A stretch of DNA of 35,439 nt from Desulfurococcaceae archaeon (GCA_020832985.1 JAJHRE010000008.1:1-35439); one strand, 5' to 3'. Counted from the stretch's first letter, positions 15,567 to 23,604 are shown. Notes: generated from the sequence alone by a model not told the origin. A program made the numbers and translations.

Positions 15567-16931
15567 TTAAATATGTATGGGTTTCTTAAGTGATATAAGC
15601 ACTGCTTCCTTAACTGCTTCGGAGACTGTTGGGTGTACGTAAAGAGTATCTAATAGCTCGCTCACCTTCCCACCCCTACTTACGATTATTGAGGCTATAT
15701 GTATGATCTCAGATGCCTCGGGACCAATCATATGCATACCTAATAACCTACCGTCCTTACTACTTATGATTTTAACAAAACCCTCGTAAGAATCTAACGT
15801 AAGTGCCCTACCGTTAGCTATTAACGGGAACTTACTCACAATGACATCACCTAATGATTTCTTAGCCTCATCCTCACTCATACCAACACTAGCGACCTCA
15901 GGGTCTGTGAATATAGCTATAGGTACTGCTGAGTAATTTATCGTGCTATTAAGACCTAAAGCATTCTCAGCTGCGGTAATACCTTCCTCAAAAGCTGTAT
16001 ATGCTAGGAAGTACTTACCTACAACATCCCCAGCTGCGTAGACGTTCGGGACATTAGTCTCCATCTTATCATTAGTTATTATCTCCCCACGTCTCCCAAC
16101 CTCCACACCTAGTATGTGTAGGTTTAAGTCCTTAGTATTAGGTCTCCTACCAACAGCTACTAAGACCTTATCAACTACTAATCTAATACCGTTTGATAGA
16201 TACGCACTAATACCTTCATTAACCTTCTCAAACCTACTGACTGAGGTATTAGTAAATATTTGGATACCTTCCCTAGATAATATCTTCTGTAGTGTTAGAG
16301 CTACCTCACTATCTATGTTGGGGAGTATGTGAGGCATTATCTCAATCACATAGACTTCACTACCTAACGTCTTAAAGATCTGAGCTAACTCGATACCTAT
16401 AGCCCCACCACCAACTACTAATAACTTCTTAGGTACTTCATTCATTACTACAAGCTCATCACCACTTACAGCGTCTACTCCTTCAATACCCGGTATGTTA
16501 GGTTTTGAAGGTAGGGAGCCTGTAGCTATTATGAGTTTATCGTATTTAAACCTCTCTCCAGAAACTTCAACGACTCCGTTATCAACGATCTTACCTTCAC
16601 CACGTACTATCTGGACTCCATTCTTTCTAAGCAAGTACTCAACACCTCTCACTAACCTACTAACTACACTGTCTCTACTAATGAATACCTTCTCAAAACT
16701 GACCTCTATATCGTTAACTAACACACCCTTCTTCCTAAGCTGTTTAATACGTCTTAAAGTAGATGTTATAGATGCTAGAGCTTTAGTCGGTATACAGCCC
16801 CTATTAAGACATACACCACCTATACTACCCTTCTCTATCACCAGGACATCACCACCTAACTGAGCAGCTCTTATAGCGGCTACATAACCAGCAGGTCCTG
16901 AACCAATGATTACAACTCTAGGTTTATTCAT
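15567..16931 (-). CDS. lpdA: Dihydrolipoyl dehydrogenase (E3)
   Basis: 454 residues. The FAD/NAD disulfide oxidoreductase that reoxidises the lipoyl group of the 2-oxoacid dehydrogenase complex. FAD-binding IIGSGPAGYVAAIRAAQLG is followed by the redox pair Cys41/Cys46 in CLNRGCIPTK, NAD-binding LVVGGGAIGIELAQIF, the second FAD motif VYAAGDV and the C-terminal active-site YVHPTVSEAVKEA. All catalytic features are intact and the length is normal. It is the fifth gene of the complex operon, 22 bp after E2. The ATG has GATGGTATT just upstream. Confidence 0.95.
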   Translation of the reverse strand: MNKPRVVIIGSGPAGYVAAIRAAQLGGDVLVIEKGSIGGVCLNRGCIPTKALASITSTLRRIKQLRKKGVLVNDIEVSFEKVFISRDSVVSRLVRGVEYLLRKNGVQIVRGEGKIVDNGVVEVSGERFKYDKLIIATGSLPSKPNIPGIEGVDAVSGDELVVMNEVPKKLLVVGGGAIGIELAQIFKTLGSEVYVIEIMPHILPNIDSEVALTLQKILSREGIQIFTNTSVSRFEKVNEGISAYLSNGIRLVVDKVLVAVGRRPNTKDLNLHILGVEVGRRGEIITNDKMETNVPNVYAAGDVVGKYFLAYTAFEEGITAAENALGLNSTINYSAVPIAIFTDPEVASVGMSEDEAKKSLGDVIVSKFPLIANGRALTLDSYEGFVKIISSKDGRLLGMHMIGPEASEIIHIASIIVSRGGKVSELLDTLYVHPTVSEAVKEAVLISLKKPIHI

Positions 16932-16953
16932 AATACCATCTCAAAATTACAAC

Positions 16954-17664
16954 TTAGACTTCACCAACTACTTTCTCTGGTGTTTCTAAGAATGACTTCA
17001 GGGTTGCTAGGAATTCAGCTCCATGATAACCATCTATAGCTCTATGATCGAATGTTAAGCTAAATGTACATGTAGGTCTTACTCTAACCTCACCATTAAT
17101 AACTACTGGTTTATCAATTATCCTTCCAATACCTAATATCGCTACTTGCGGTGGATTTATTATCTGTGTAAACCCGTCAACAGAGCCTAACATCCCTATA
17201 TTGGATATTGTGAAGGTCCCACCAGTTAAATCCTTAATACTTAACTTACCCTCACGTGCCTTACTAACTAAGTCATTAAGTTCTTTAGAGACCTCACCTA
17301 AGTTCTTAAGGTCTACATTCCTAATTACTGGGGTTACAAGACCTAACTTCTCACTCTGGACAGCTATTGATATGTTTATATCATCTATAACCTTAACCTC
17401 ATCACCTTCAATTACTGAGTTAAAAATTATATGATTTCTTAAGACATGGGAAACTAGTTTAGTAAATATTGCAGTATATGTTAGACGTGTGTTGTATTTC
17501 TCCTTGACTATAGGTTCTAACCTAACCTTCAAATCCCTTACGTAACCAACGTCGAACTCTGCATGTAGTGTTACATGTACTCTCTCACTATAGCTCTTAG
17601 AGAGTCTCTCAGCTATTGTAGCTCTAGGCCATGTTTTTAAAGAAAAAGTCTTAACTACCTTCAT
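16954..17664 (-). CDS. 2-oxoacid dehydrogenase E2 catalytic domain (acyltransferase), stand-alone
   Basis: 236 residues that make up only the chloramphenicol-acetyltransferase-like catalytic core of dihydrolipoamide acyltransferase. It begins MKVVKTFSLKTWPRATIAER, close to the usual IA--M conserved entry of the core. It contains GGTFTISNIGMLGSVDGFTQ, PPQVAILGIGRI and the active-site SLTFDHRAIDGYHGAEFL (His and Asp of HxxxDG). The lipoyl domain is a separate gene 9 bp upstream and no peripheral subunit-binding domain is seen in either, so E1/E3 docking must occur differently. The core should still form the trimer-based 24- or 42/60-mer scaffold. Confidence 0.9.
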   Translation of the reverse strand: MKVVKTFSLKTWPRATIAERLSKSYSERVHVTLHAEFDVGYVRDLKVRLEPIVKEKYNTRLTYTAIFTKLVSHVLRNHIIFNSVIEGDEVKVIDDINISIAVQSEKLGLVTPVIRNVDLKNLGEVSKELNDLVSKAREGKLSIKDLTGGTFTISNIGMLGSVDGFTQIINPPQVAILGIGRIIDKPVVINGEVRVRPTCTFSLTFDHRAIDGYHGAEFLATLKSFLETPEKVVGEV

Positions 17665-17673
17665 TTAATTACC

Positions 17674-17904
17674 TCACTCAATTATAGCTACTGCCTTCCC
17701 TACAGGAACTACATCACCTACATTAGCTAAGATCTTCTTAATAACCCCTGACTTAGGTGCCTCTAAATCAAAAACTACTTTCTCAGCTTCTACACGTGCT
17801 ATAACTTCACCTTCTTTAACAGTATCGCCTTCCTTCTTCAACCACTCAACAATCCTTCCCTCCTTCATCTCAGGATCCATTCTAGGCATTATGACCTCTA
17901 CCAA
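17674..17904 (-). CDS. Stand-alone lipoyl-domain protein of the 2-oxoacid dehydrogenase complex
   Basis: 76 residues, one complete biotinyl/lipoyl domain. The lipoylation site is Lys42 in VEAEKVVFDLEAP and the hairpin partner is GDVVPVGKAVAIIE near the end. The KEGDTVKEGEVIARVE stretch is typical of E2 lipoyl domains, not biotin carriers (which carry MKM). It would carry acyl groups between E1 and E2 as a free protein, somewhat like glycine cleavage H protein. TTG start at 17904, four bases after GGTGA. No linker or subunit-binding segment follows. Confidence 0.9.
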   Translation of the reverse strand: MVEVIMPRMDPEMKEGRIVEWLKKEGDTVKEGEVIARVEAEKVVFDLEAPKSGVIKKILANVGDVVPVGKAVAIIE

Positions 17905-17940
17905 TTTATCACCGAGTGTTTTACCTCCTCTCAGTTAAAA

Positions 17941-18930
17941 TTATTTACTCCTCTTAACTAAGGACTTGATAGTGTTTATAAGTTTCTCCTCATTAGGTAG
18001 GAACGCGTTATATGCTTTAGGTGAGAATGGTGCAGGCATATCCTCAGCAGCTAATCTAATCACAGGTGCTTTAAGATACTCATAAGCTTCCTCTACAGCT
18101 ATCGCAGCTACCTCAGCACCAACACCAGCTGTTTTATGATCAGGTTCTATAATTACTAATCGACCAGTCTTCTTAACAGACTCTATCAATGTCTTCTTAT
18201 CAAATGGGTTTAAAGTCCTAGGATCTATAACTTCAACGCTGATACCCTCGACCTCCAATTTCTTAGCTGCTGAGAGGGCTACGTGAACCATGATTGAGAA
18301 GGCGAACACTGTAACATCTTTTCCCTCCTTCTTAACATCAGCAACTCCTAAAGGTATTAAGTATTCCTCAGTAGGTACAGGCCCTCTTACCCTGTAGAGT
18401 GCAGCACTCTCTATAAATATATCTGGGTTCTCATCCCTTATAGCAGATTTTAAAAGCCCTTTAGCATCGTAAGGTGTTGACGGTACTTCAATGTAGAATC
18501 CAGGTGTGTTCATCAGGAATGCTGGGAAGCATTGTGAGTGTTGAGCAGCTGCATACCTATAAAATGCGCATTGAGTCCTAATCACGGCTGGTACTTTAAG
18601 CTTCCCACCAGTCATGAACCTGATCTTAGGTAAGTGGTTAATTAGTTCGTCAGCTCCACACATTAGGAAGTCCATATACATTATCTCAGCTACAGGCCTC
18701 ATACCAGCTATAGCAGCACCTATAGCTGCACCGATTATAGCTTCCTCAGATATCGGTGTATCCCTAACTCTTTCAGGGCCGAATTCCTCATAAAGTCCTT
18801 GAGTAACTTTAAAGACACCGCCGATGAGGCCTATATCCTCACCTAGTAGGAATACTCTCTCATCCCTTAACATCTCCTCCCTTAAAGCCTCCCTTATAGC
18901 TTCTGCGTAGGTGATCTCACGTACTACCAC
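17941..18930 (-). CDS. 2-oxoacid dehydrogenase E1 beta subunit (pyruvate/acetoin type)
   Basis: 329 residues, a transketolase-like pyrimidine-binding domain plus C-terminal domain. FLLGEDIGLIGGVFKVTQGL, RDTPISEEAIIGAAIGAA, AAAQHSQCFPAF and EVPSTPYDAKGLLKSAIRD follow the family order; the glutamate in PISE activates TPP. Resemblance is strongest to the acetoin/pyruvate type. The family's usual glycines before AQHSQ read RYAA here, a small active-site difference. GTG start at 18930, five bases after GGTGA. It lies 5 bp after E1 alpha. Confidence 0.93.
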   Translation of the reverse strand: MVVREITYAEAIREALREEMLRDERVFLLGEDIGLIGGVFKVTQGLYEEFGPERVRDTPISEEAIIGAAIGAAIAGMRPVAEIMYMDFLMCGADELINHLPKIRFMTGGKLKVPAVIRTQCAFYRYAAAQHSQCFPAFLMNTPGFYIEVPSTPYDAKGLLKSAIRDENPDIFIESAALYRVRGPVPTEEYLIPLGVADVKKEGKDVTVFAFSIMVHVALSAAKKLEVEGISVEVIDPRTLNPFDKKTLIESVKKTGRLVIIEPDHKTAGVGAEVAAIAVEEAYEYLKAPVIRLAAEDMPAPFSPKAYNAFLPNEEKLINTIKSLVKRSK

Positions 18931-18935
18931 TTACA

Positions 18936-19907
18936 TCACCTCACATATACGAATTGCTTAGCGAATTCAAGGTCTGTCTCCTCACTCTCCTCAGCAAACT
19001 TAACAGCTTCCTCAATCTCTTGAAGAACTCTAACATCAACCATCTCTAACTCTTGCTCAGTAACTACCCCCTCCCTTAACAACCTCTCCTTAAATAGCTT
19101 TATCGGACATCTCTGCTTCCAAGCAAGTACCTCCTCATCTGGACGGTACTTACCTAAGTAGTACATTCCATGATCAAGCCATCTATATGTTCTAGCCTCA
19201 ATAAATGTAGGTCCTCCACCTCTACGAGCCCTCTCAACAGCTTCTAAAGCTACCTCATAAACAGCTAATACATCATTACCGTCAACTACCTTACCAGGCA
19301 TGTTATAAGCTATAGCTCTATCAACTATCTCCTTAGCAGATATAGACTTACTAATATGTGTTGAGATTGCGTAGAAATTATTCTCACATACGAATACCAC
19401 TGGTAGTTTCCATAGTGACGCTAGGTTTAATGCTTCATGGAAGGTACCTCTATTAGTAGCTCCATCACCAAAGAATGAAACAACTACTCGATCCTCCCTC
19501 CTCATCTTAAACGCTAATGCAACACCGACAGCTATCGGGATACTACCAGCTACTATAGCTGATGAAAATATAACACCGACTTCAGGTTCAGTACTATGCA
19601 TAGATCCCCCAATACCTTTACAAACACCGGTCTTCCTAGCCATTAACTCAGCCATTAGGTACTTAGGATCTACACCCTTAGCAAGACTATGTCCATGACC
19701 TCTATGAGTACTTAATATATAATCATCTTTCCTAAGAGCTGAACACACACCAACAGCTACAGCCTCCTCACCTATATAACCATGAGCTATACCTGGAATC
19801 TTACCAATCCTATACAACTCAACTAACTTCTCCTCAAACCTCCTTATCAATACCATCTTATAATACATATCAAGCAGTAATTCCTTACTTAAGGACTTAA
19901 CATCCAA
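18936..19907 (-). CDS. 2-oxoacid dehydrogenase E1 alpha subunit (pyruvate/acetoin type)
   Basis: 323 residues. The TPP-binding subunit that decarboxylates a 2-oxoacid and passes the acyl group to lipoate. The TPP motif starts at GDGATNRGTFHEALN and ends at VVFVCENNFYAIS. STHRGHGHSLAKG and GIGGSMHS line the active site. The phosphorylation-loop region usually reading RGHYVGD is here WLDHGMYYLGKYRPDEEV, keeping the histidine. The substrate (pyruvate, acetoin or branched-chain acid) cannot be fixed from sequence. It is the first gene of the complex operon, with a TTG start at 19907 shortly after GGGGGAG. Confidence 0.93.
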   Translation of the reverse strand: MDVKSLSKELLLDMYYKMVLIRRFEEKLVELYRIGKIPGIAHGYIGEEAVAVGVCSALRKDDYILSTHRGHGHSLAKGVDPKYLMAELMARKTGVCKGIGGSMHSTEPEVGVIFSSAIVAGSIPIAVGVALAFKMRREDRVVVSFFGDGATNRGTFHEALNLASLWKLPVVFVCENNFYAISTHISKSISAKEIVDRAIAYNMPGKVVDGNDVLAVYEVALEAVERARRGGGPTFIEARTYRWLDHGMYYLGKYRPDEEVLAWKQRCPIKLFKERLLREGVVTEQELEMVDVRVLQEIEEAVKFAEESEETDLEFAKQFVYVR

Positions 19908-19933
19908 TACACTCCCCCATAACTAAATTAAGC

Positions 19934-20041
19934 ATCATTTTTAACTCTTTCAGGACTAATAGGTCATGACGCTTAAACGCTTTCAAATTCAATAGCTTAT
20001 ATTATTATTTAATATCTCAAACAGAATTATATTCATGGTGG
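19934..20041. promoter_or_regulatory. Divergent promoter region between E1 alpha and the SDR gene
   Basis: On the minus strand GTTAAAAATG (around 19934-19946) is a TATA-like element about 30 bp before the E1 alpha start. On the plus strand TTATATTATTATTTAAT (about 19997-20013) lies before the SDR. GGTGG at 20037-20041 ends five bases before TTG 20047 and decides that start. Confidence 0.4.
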
Positions 20042-20046
20042 TTTGT

Positions 20047-20793
20047 TTGAGGTTGGTTGGTCGTGTAGCTATTGTTACTGGTGGTGCTAGAGGTATTGGT
20101 AGGGCTATTGCTGAGGAGTTCCTTAAGGAGGGTGCTAAGGTAGTTATAGTTGATGTACTTGAGGAGGAGTTGATGAGTACTGCTAAGGAGTTGAGTAGGT
20201 ATGGTGATGTAACAGCAGTAAAAGCAGACATAACTAAGAAAGAGGATAGAGAGAGGATTGTGAAAGTAACGTTAGAGAAGTACGGTAGAATAGATATACT
20301 AGTGAATAATGCAGGTATCTTCTCAACAACATCTATTGAGGATATGACTGAAGAGCAGTGGGATAAGGTTATGAATGTTAATTTGAAGGCTGCTGCTATG
20401 CTCTCTAAAGAAGTTATAAAGTATATGAAGGCTCAGAGATATGGTAAGATAATTAATATGTCCTCACTTGCTGGTCATGTCGGCGGTATATTTGCTGGTG
20501 TGGATTACGCAGTTTCTAAAGCAGGTTTGATGTGTCTTACGAAATCCTTAGCTAAACGTCTAGCTAAGTATAACATCTTAGTTAATGCTGTCGCACCCGG
20601 AGTTATAGAAAGCCCTATGACTGCACCCTGGCCTGAAGAAGTTAAGAAGAGTTTCATAGAGAAAATACCTTTAGGTAGATTAGGTAAGCCGGAGGATGTT
20701 GCTAAGGTTGTCGTGTTCTTAGCATCTGATGATTCTAACTACATAACTGGACAGATAATTAATGTTGATGGAGGGATTTCAATAGGTCCGTAG
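20047..20793 (+). CDS. Short-chain dehydrogenase/reductase (3-oxoacyl-ACP reductase FabG-like)
   Basis: About 248 residues. Classical SDR with TGGARGIGRAIAEEF (NAD(P) glycine motif), NNAGIF, INMSSLAG catalytic Ser, YAVSKAG catalytic Tyr/Lys and a C-terminal FLASDDSNYITGQIINVDGG. Asp at the end of the second strand (VDVLEEE) suggests NAD(H) preference. I choose TTG 20047 (MRLVGRVAIVTGG), which has GGTGG five bases upstream and gives the usual SDR N-terminus; ATG 20035 would add four residues and overlap the SD. Substrate unknown. It is convergent with the iron alcohol dehydrogenase. Confidence 0.9.
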   Translation: MRLVGRVAIVTGGARGIGRAIAEEFLKEGAKVVIVDVLEEELMSTAKELSRYGDVTAVKADITKKEDRERIVKVTLEKYGRIDILVNNAGIFSTTSIEDMTEEQWDKVMNVNLKAAAMLSKEVIKYMKAQRYGKIINMSSLAGHVGGIFAGVDYAVSKAGLMCLTKSLAKRLAKYNILVNAVAPGVIESPMTAPWPEEVKKSFIEKIPLGRLGKPEDVAKVVVFLASDDSNYITGQIINVDGGISIGP

Positions 20794-20818
20794 GAATAAT
20801 ATAAAATATTAATGTTTT

Positions 20819-22078
20819 TCAGTAAATACTAATTGACTTCATCAAGATCTTCTCTATAATGTCTTTAGAAACCTCTACAGGGCTTTGTGCAAGTAACCTA
20901 CGCATTAGTAAGGTCTTCTCAGCTATGAGAGGTATTTGAGACTCAGAAATCCCTAACTCGTTAAGACCGTTAGGTACTTTAAGACTTATCAATAGTTCCC
21001 TAATAACTTCGATAGACTTACTAATTTGTCTCTTAATATTTACTTCAACTTCAGAGCCTAACAGTATTGATATCTTTGCTACTTTCTCAGGGAGTACGTT
21101 AGCTATTACTTCAAGTAATGCAGGTGCTGTAATCACGGCACATATACCGTGTGGTACATCTACAATACCTCCTAATACTAATGATATTGCGTGTGATATA
21201 TGAGTTCCTGCGTTCCCTAAAGCTACTCCAGCCATGTAGGAAGCTAGTGACATACCGTACCTAGCCTCTAGGTCTTGACCGTTAAAGTACGCTCTCTTAA
21301 GGTACTTCCCTATAAGCTCTATAGCTTTCTCAGCGAAGGTATCAGTTACTGGGTTAGACCCTACATAAACAGGTCTTAAATCACTCCTACTAGGTTTGAA
21401 CCTCATGTTGTAGGGTTTTGCTGTATATGCTTCAATAGCATGCATTAAAGCGTCTAAACCTGTAGATGCTGTAGTGTTTTGAGGCATGGTTACTGTGTTG
21501 ATAGGGTCTACTACAGCGTAGGTTGGTAATAGGTACTCATTTGATATACCGAATTTAATACTATCCTTACTAACTTTAAATACTGCAGTCGGTGTTGTCT
21601 CACTACCACTACCGGAGGTTGTTGGTACAGCAATTAACGGCTTTAAAGCTCCTGGGATAGGTTTACCAGCACCTACTGGTTGTGGTAAGTAGTCTAGGAT
21701 ATTAGGTGTTGGGTATGATGTGTAGAGGTTTACTAACTTAGCAGTATCTATAGCACTCCCACCACCAACCGCTACTATAGCATCAAACTTCAACTCATTA
21801 GCAAATCTAATACCATCATCAATAGATTCTAAAGATGGTTCAGGTTCAACACCACTCCACACATGTACCTCAATTCCTTCAGATTCGATAACCTTAACTA
21901 AACCCTTAGCTATCCCAACTTTATCATAAACATTCTTACCACATATAAGTAATACCCTTGATATGTTCCTCCGTCTTAAGTCCTGACCTAATTCTTGAGT
22001 TGCTCCAATACCAATCTTAGCTGGGGTTAACTTAACAGTAAATACCGGGTCTAGATTTAATTCCGGAACAGGTAGTAT
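20819..22078 (-). CDS. Iron-containing alcohol dehydrogenase, hydroxyacid-oxoacid transhydrogenase-like, apparent ATA start
   Basis: About 419 residues. NAD-binding AVGGGSAIDTAKL, then PTTSGSGSET, and metal ligands in GLDALMHAIEAY, GTHISHAISLVLGG and VPHGICAV are intact. The insert PYNMRFKPSRSDLRPVYVGS followed by NPVTD matches the hydroxyacid-oxoacid transhydrogenase branch of the family. The first ATG, GTG or TTG in frame is GTG 21862, but a clean family N-terminus continues upstream (LPVPELNLDPVF, then KIGIGATQELGQDLRRRNIS and VLLICGKNVYDKVGIAKGL) to a TGA at 22084-22082, followed by TTA ATA. A GGTGGTC (22092-22086) and a TATA box (22118-22125) lie just upstream. ATA 22078 is the best start; a one-base frameshift from GTG 22085 is the alternative. 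Confidence 0.88.
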   Translation of the reverse strand: MLPVPELNLDPVFTVKLTPAKIGIGATQELGQDLRRRNISRVLLICGKNVYDKVGIAKGLVKVIESEGIEVHVWSGVEPEPSLESIDDGIRFANELKFDAIVAVGGGSAIDTAKLVNLYTSYPTPNILDYLPQPVGAGKPIPGALKPLIAVPTTSGSGSETTPTAVFKVSKDSIKFGISNEYLLPTYAVVDPINTVTMPQNTTASTGLDALMHAIEAYTAKPYNMRFKPSRSDLRPVYVGSNPVTDTFAEKAIELIGKYLKRAYFNGQDLEARYGMSLASYMAGVALGNAGTHISHAISLVLGGIVDVPHGICAVITAPALLEVIANVLPEKVAKISILLGSEVEVNIKRQISKSIEVIRELLISLKVPNGLNELGISESQIPLIAEKTLLMRRLLAQSPVEVSKDIIEKILMKSISIY

Positions 22079-22117
22079 TAATCACGACCACCAGATCCGA
22101 ATAAAGTAAAGTTAGGG

Positions 22118-22125
22118 TTTAAAAA
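22118..22125 (-). promoter_or_regulatory. TATA box for the iron alcohol dehydrogenase
   Basis: TTTTTAAA on the minus strand lies about 25 bp before the GGTGGTC ribosome site and about 43 bp before the proposed ATA start, so the mRNA would begin near 22096. This placement supports translation beginning near 22078, not at 21862. Confidence 0.5.
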
Positions 22126-22247
22126 CTTAACTATAACGATAATAGAAGGATTAAGGATTTAGCCATTAACTCAAGTAGTTTACCCTGGAATATTATTTAT
22201 TAGTACTAACTACCACTCTCTACTTAATGTTGTATTAGCGGTCTCGG

Positions 22248-22300
22248 TTTATATAAGGACTTATATGTAATTTCTAACTTATTATATGTAATATTTATAA
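22248..22300 (+). promoter_or_regulatory. Promoter with 11-bp direct repeats before the coiled-coil gene
   Basis: TTATATGTAAT occurs at 22261-22271 and again at 22282-22292, 21 bp apart (two helical turns). TTTATAA (22294-22300) is a TATA box about 26 bp before the GGTGG ribosome site; a second TATA-like TTATATAAGG lies at about 22249-22258. Spaced direct repeats next to a TATA box suit binding of paired ribbon-helix-helix dimers, possibly the downstream gene's own product. Confidence 0.4.
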
Positions 22301-22331
22301 GAATTGTAACATCTTTTAATTAGGTGGTCTT

Positions 22332-23042
22332 ATAGGTGTTGATGAGATTAATAAGAAGTTAGATGATATGATTAAGCAAGCTAATGAGGAGTTTAGTAGG
22401 ATTCGTGAGGAATTGAGTAAGATATCTGAGATGGTTAAGAGAAAGGAGGATATATGGTTGATTAAGGATAGGGTTGCTAATGTTAGAAAAGATATTAGAG
22501 GTTTTATACGTAGGTTTAGAGAGCAGATAAGGCTTATTAGGAGGGAGGTCAGGTCGCTACCTAGAGATATTAGGGACGTTGTTGCTAGTAGGATTGAGGA
22601 TTTTGAGGATGAGATCAGTGATATGATTGATGAGTTACTGACTAGTTTGGATGATATTAGGGAAGGTATTAGGGGTGTTATTGAAGGTAGGGAGGTTCTG
22701 AGTTACTCATTAATACCTAACATATTTAAAATATCTACTATAGCTTTAGATAGTGTTTCTAGAGTGTTAAGTGATGTGTTACAAGATATTCGTTCTGAGG
22801 TTGAGAAAGGTATTGCTAAGGGAGCTTCAAGTGTTGTTTCTGTGAGGATTTTAGATGATGACTTAAAACTTATTGATATGTTAGTTAACGTTGGTGTGTT
22901 TAGGAGTAGGTCTGAAGCTGTAACATTCTTTGTACGTAGGGGTATTAAAGCTAGTGAGGAACTCTTAAATAAGATTAAGGAGAAGATTGATGAGTTATCT
23001 AAGTTAAGGATGGAGTTAGAGAAGGAATTTAAGAAGTCTTAA
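22332..23042 (+). CDS. Coiled-coil protein with C-terminal ribbon-helix-helix-like segment, apparent ATA start
   Basis: About 236 residues, not a family I recognise by name. Roughly residues 1-110 are charged, heptad-like helix (IREELSKISEMVKRKEDIW, then IRGFIRRFREQIRLIRREVR and DFEDEISDMIDELLTSLDDI), followed by a more hydrophobic stretch and then VVSVRILDDDLKLIDMLVNV followed by GVFRSRSEAVTFFVRRGIKA. The last part looks like a CopG-type strand-helix-helix, with SRSEAV at the inter-helix turn. A final helix (EELLNKIKEKIDELSKL) closes the protein. The first ATG is 22368, but GGTGG (22323-22327) ends four bases before in-frame ATA 22332, and the TATA box also fits 22332. A DNA-binding, possibly chromosome-organising protein is plausible. 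Confidence 0.7.
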   Translation: MGVDEINKKLDDMIKQANEEFSRIREELSKISEMVKRKEDIWLIKDRVANVRKDIRGFIRRFREQIRLIRREVRSLPRDIRDVVASRIEDFEDEISDMIDELLTSLDDIREGIRGVIEGREVLSYSLIPNIFKISTIALDSVSRVLSDVLQDIRSEVEKGIAKGASSVVSVRILDDDLKLIDMLVNVGVFRSRSEAVTFFVRRGIKASEELLNKIKEKIDELSKLRMELEKEFKKS

Positions 23043-23578
23043 ACATCTAGACCTTTAATATTTGTATAGCCTTGCTTAAAATAATGTTTTACCTCACAGC
23101 AGTTAGTAACTAAGTCAGCAATATCTAACACCCTCTTAGGTACATACCTACCAGTTACTATAGCGTGGAGTACACTATTTTTTGAATATTTACTTAGGAT
23201 ATCTAATATGAGGTCTTCAGGGATTAAACACATATGTACTGCTAAGCCTAACTCATCAAACACTACCAACTCTGGTTTAAACTCATTAATTATCCTAGGG
23301 TATTCATAAAGTAGGAAACCTACGCTCTTGGCTATGGTTATAGATGCTGAATCACTACCTAAATTATCAGGATTTACAAACTCATCAGTTCCTAAGCAAT
23401 ACCATTTAATAGTAACACCGTAAGTAACTAACCTCTTATAGAAGTTATACTCTCCACTATTATGGGACTTCATGAATTGGAGGACAAGTACCCTACCATC
23501 ATATCCTAAGAACCTGAAGACTGTTCCTAATGCGGCAGTGGTCTTACCCTTACCCTTACCGTAGAATACTAAGAGCAC
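23039..23578 (-). CDS. cobA: Cob(I)alamin adenosyltransferase, CobA/BtuR/CobO type
   Basis: 179 residues. P-loop protein that transfers the adenosyl group of ATP to reduced corrinoids. Walker A GKGKGKTTAALG (residues 7-18), LQFMKS, VVFDELGLAVHMCLI (Walker B region) and the typical C-terminus VTGRYVPKRVLDIADLVT...KHYFKQGYTNIKGLD are present. The family usually ends with ...KHPF--GI-A--GIE. The GTG start at 23578 has GTGGTAATAC upstream. It overlaps the convergent coiled-coil gene by four bases. It fits with the B12-type radical SAM protein in the window. Confidence 0.9.
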   Translation of the reverse strand: MLLVFYGKGKGKTTAALGTVFRFLGYDGRVLVLQFMKSHNSGEYNFYKRLVTYGVTIKWYCLGTDEFVNPDNLGSDSASITIAKSVGFLLYEYPRIINEFKPELVVFDELGLAVHMCLIPEDLILDILSKYSKNSVLHAIVTGRYVPKRVLDIADLVTNCCEVKHYFKQGYTNIKGLDV

Positions 23579-23604
23579 GTATTACCACACTATATTACTC
23601 TATA

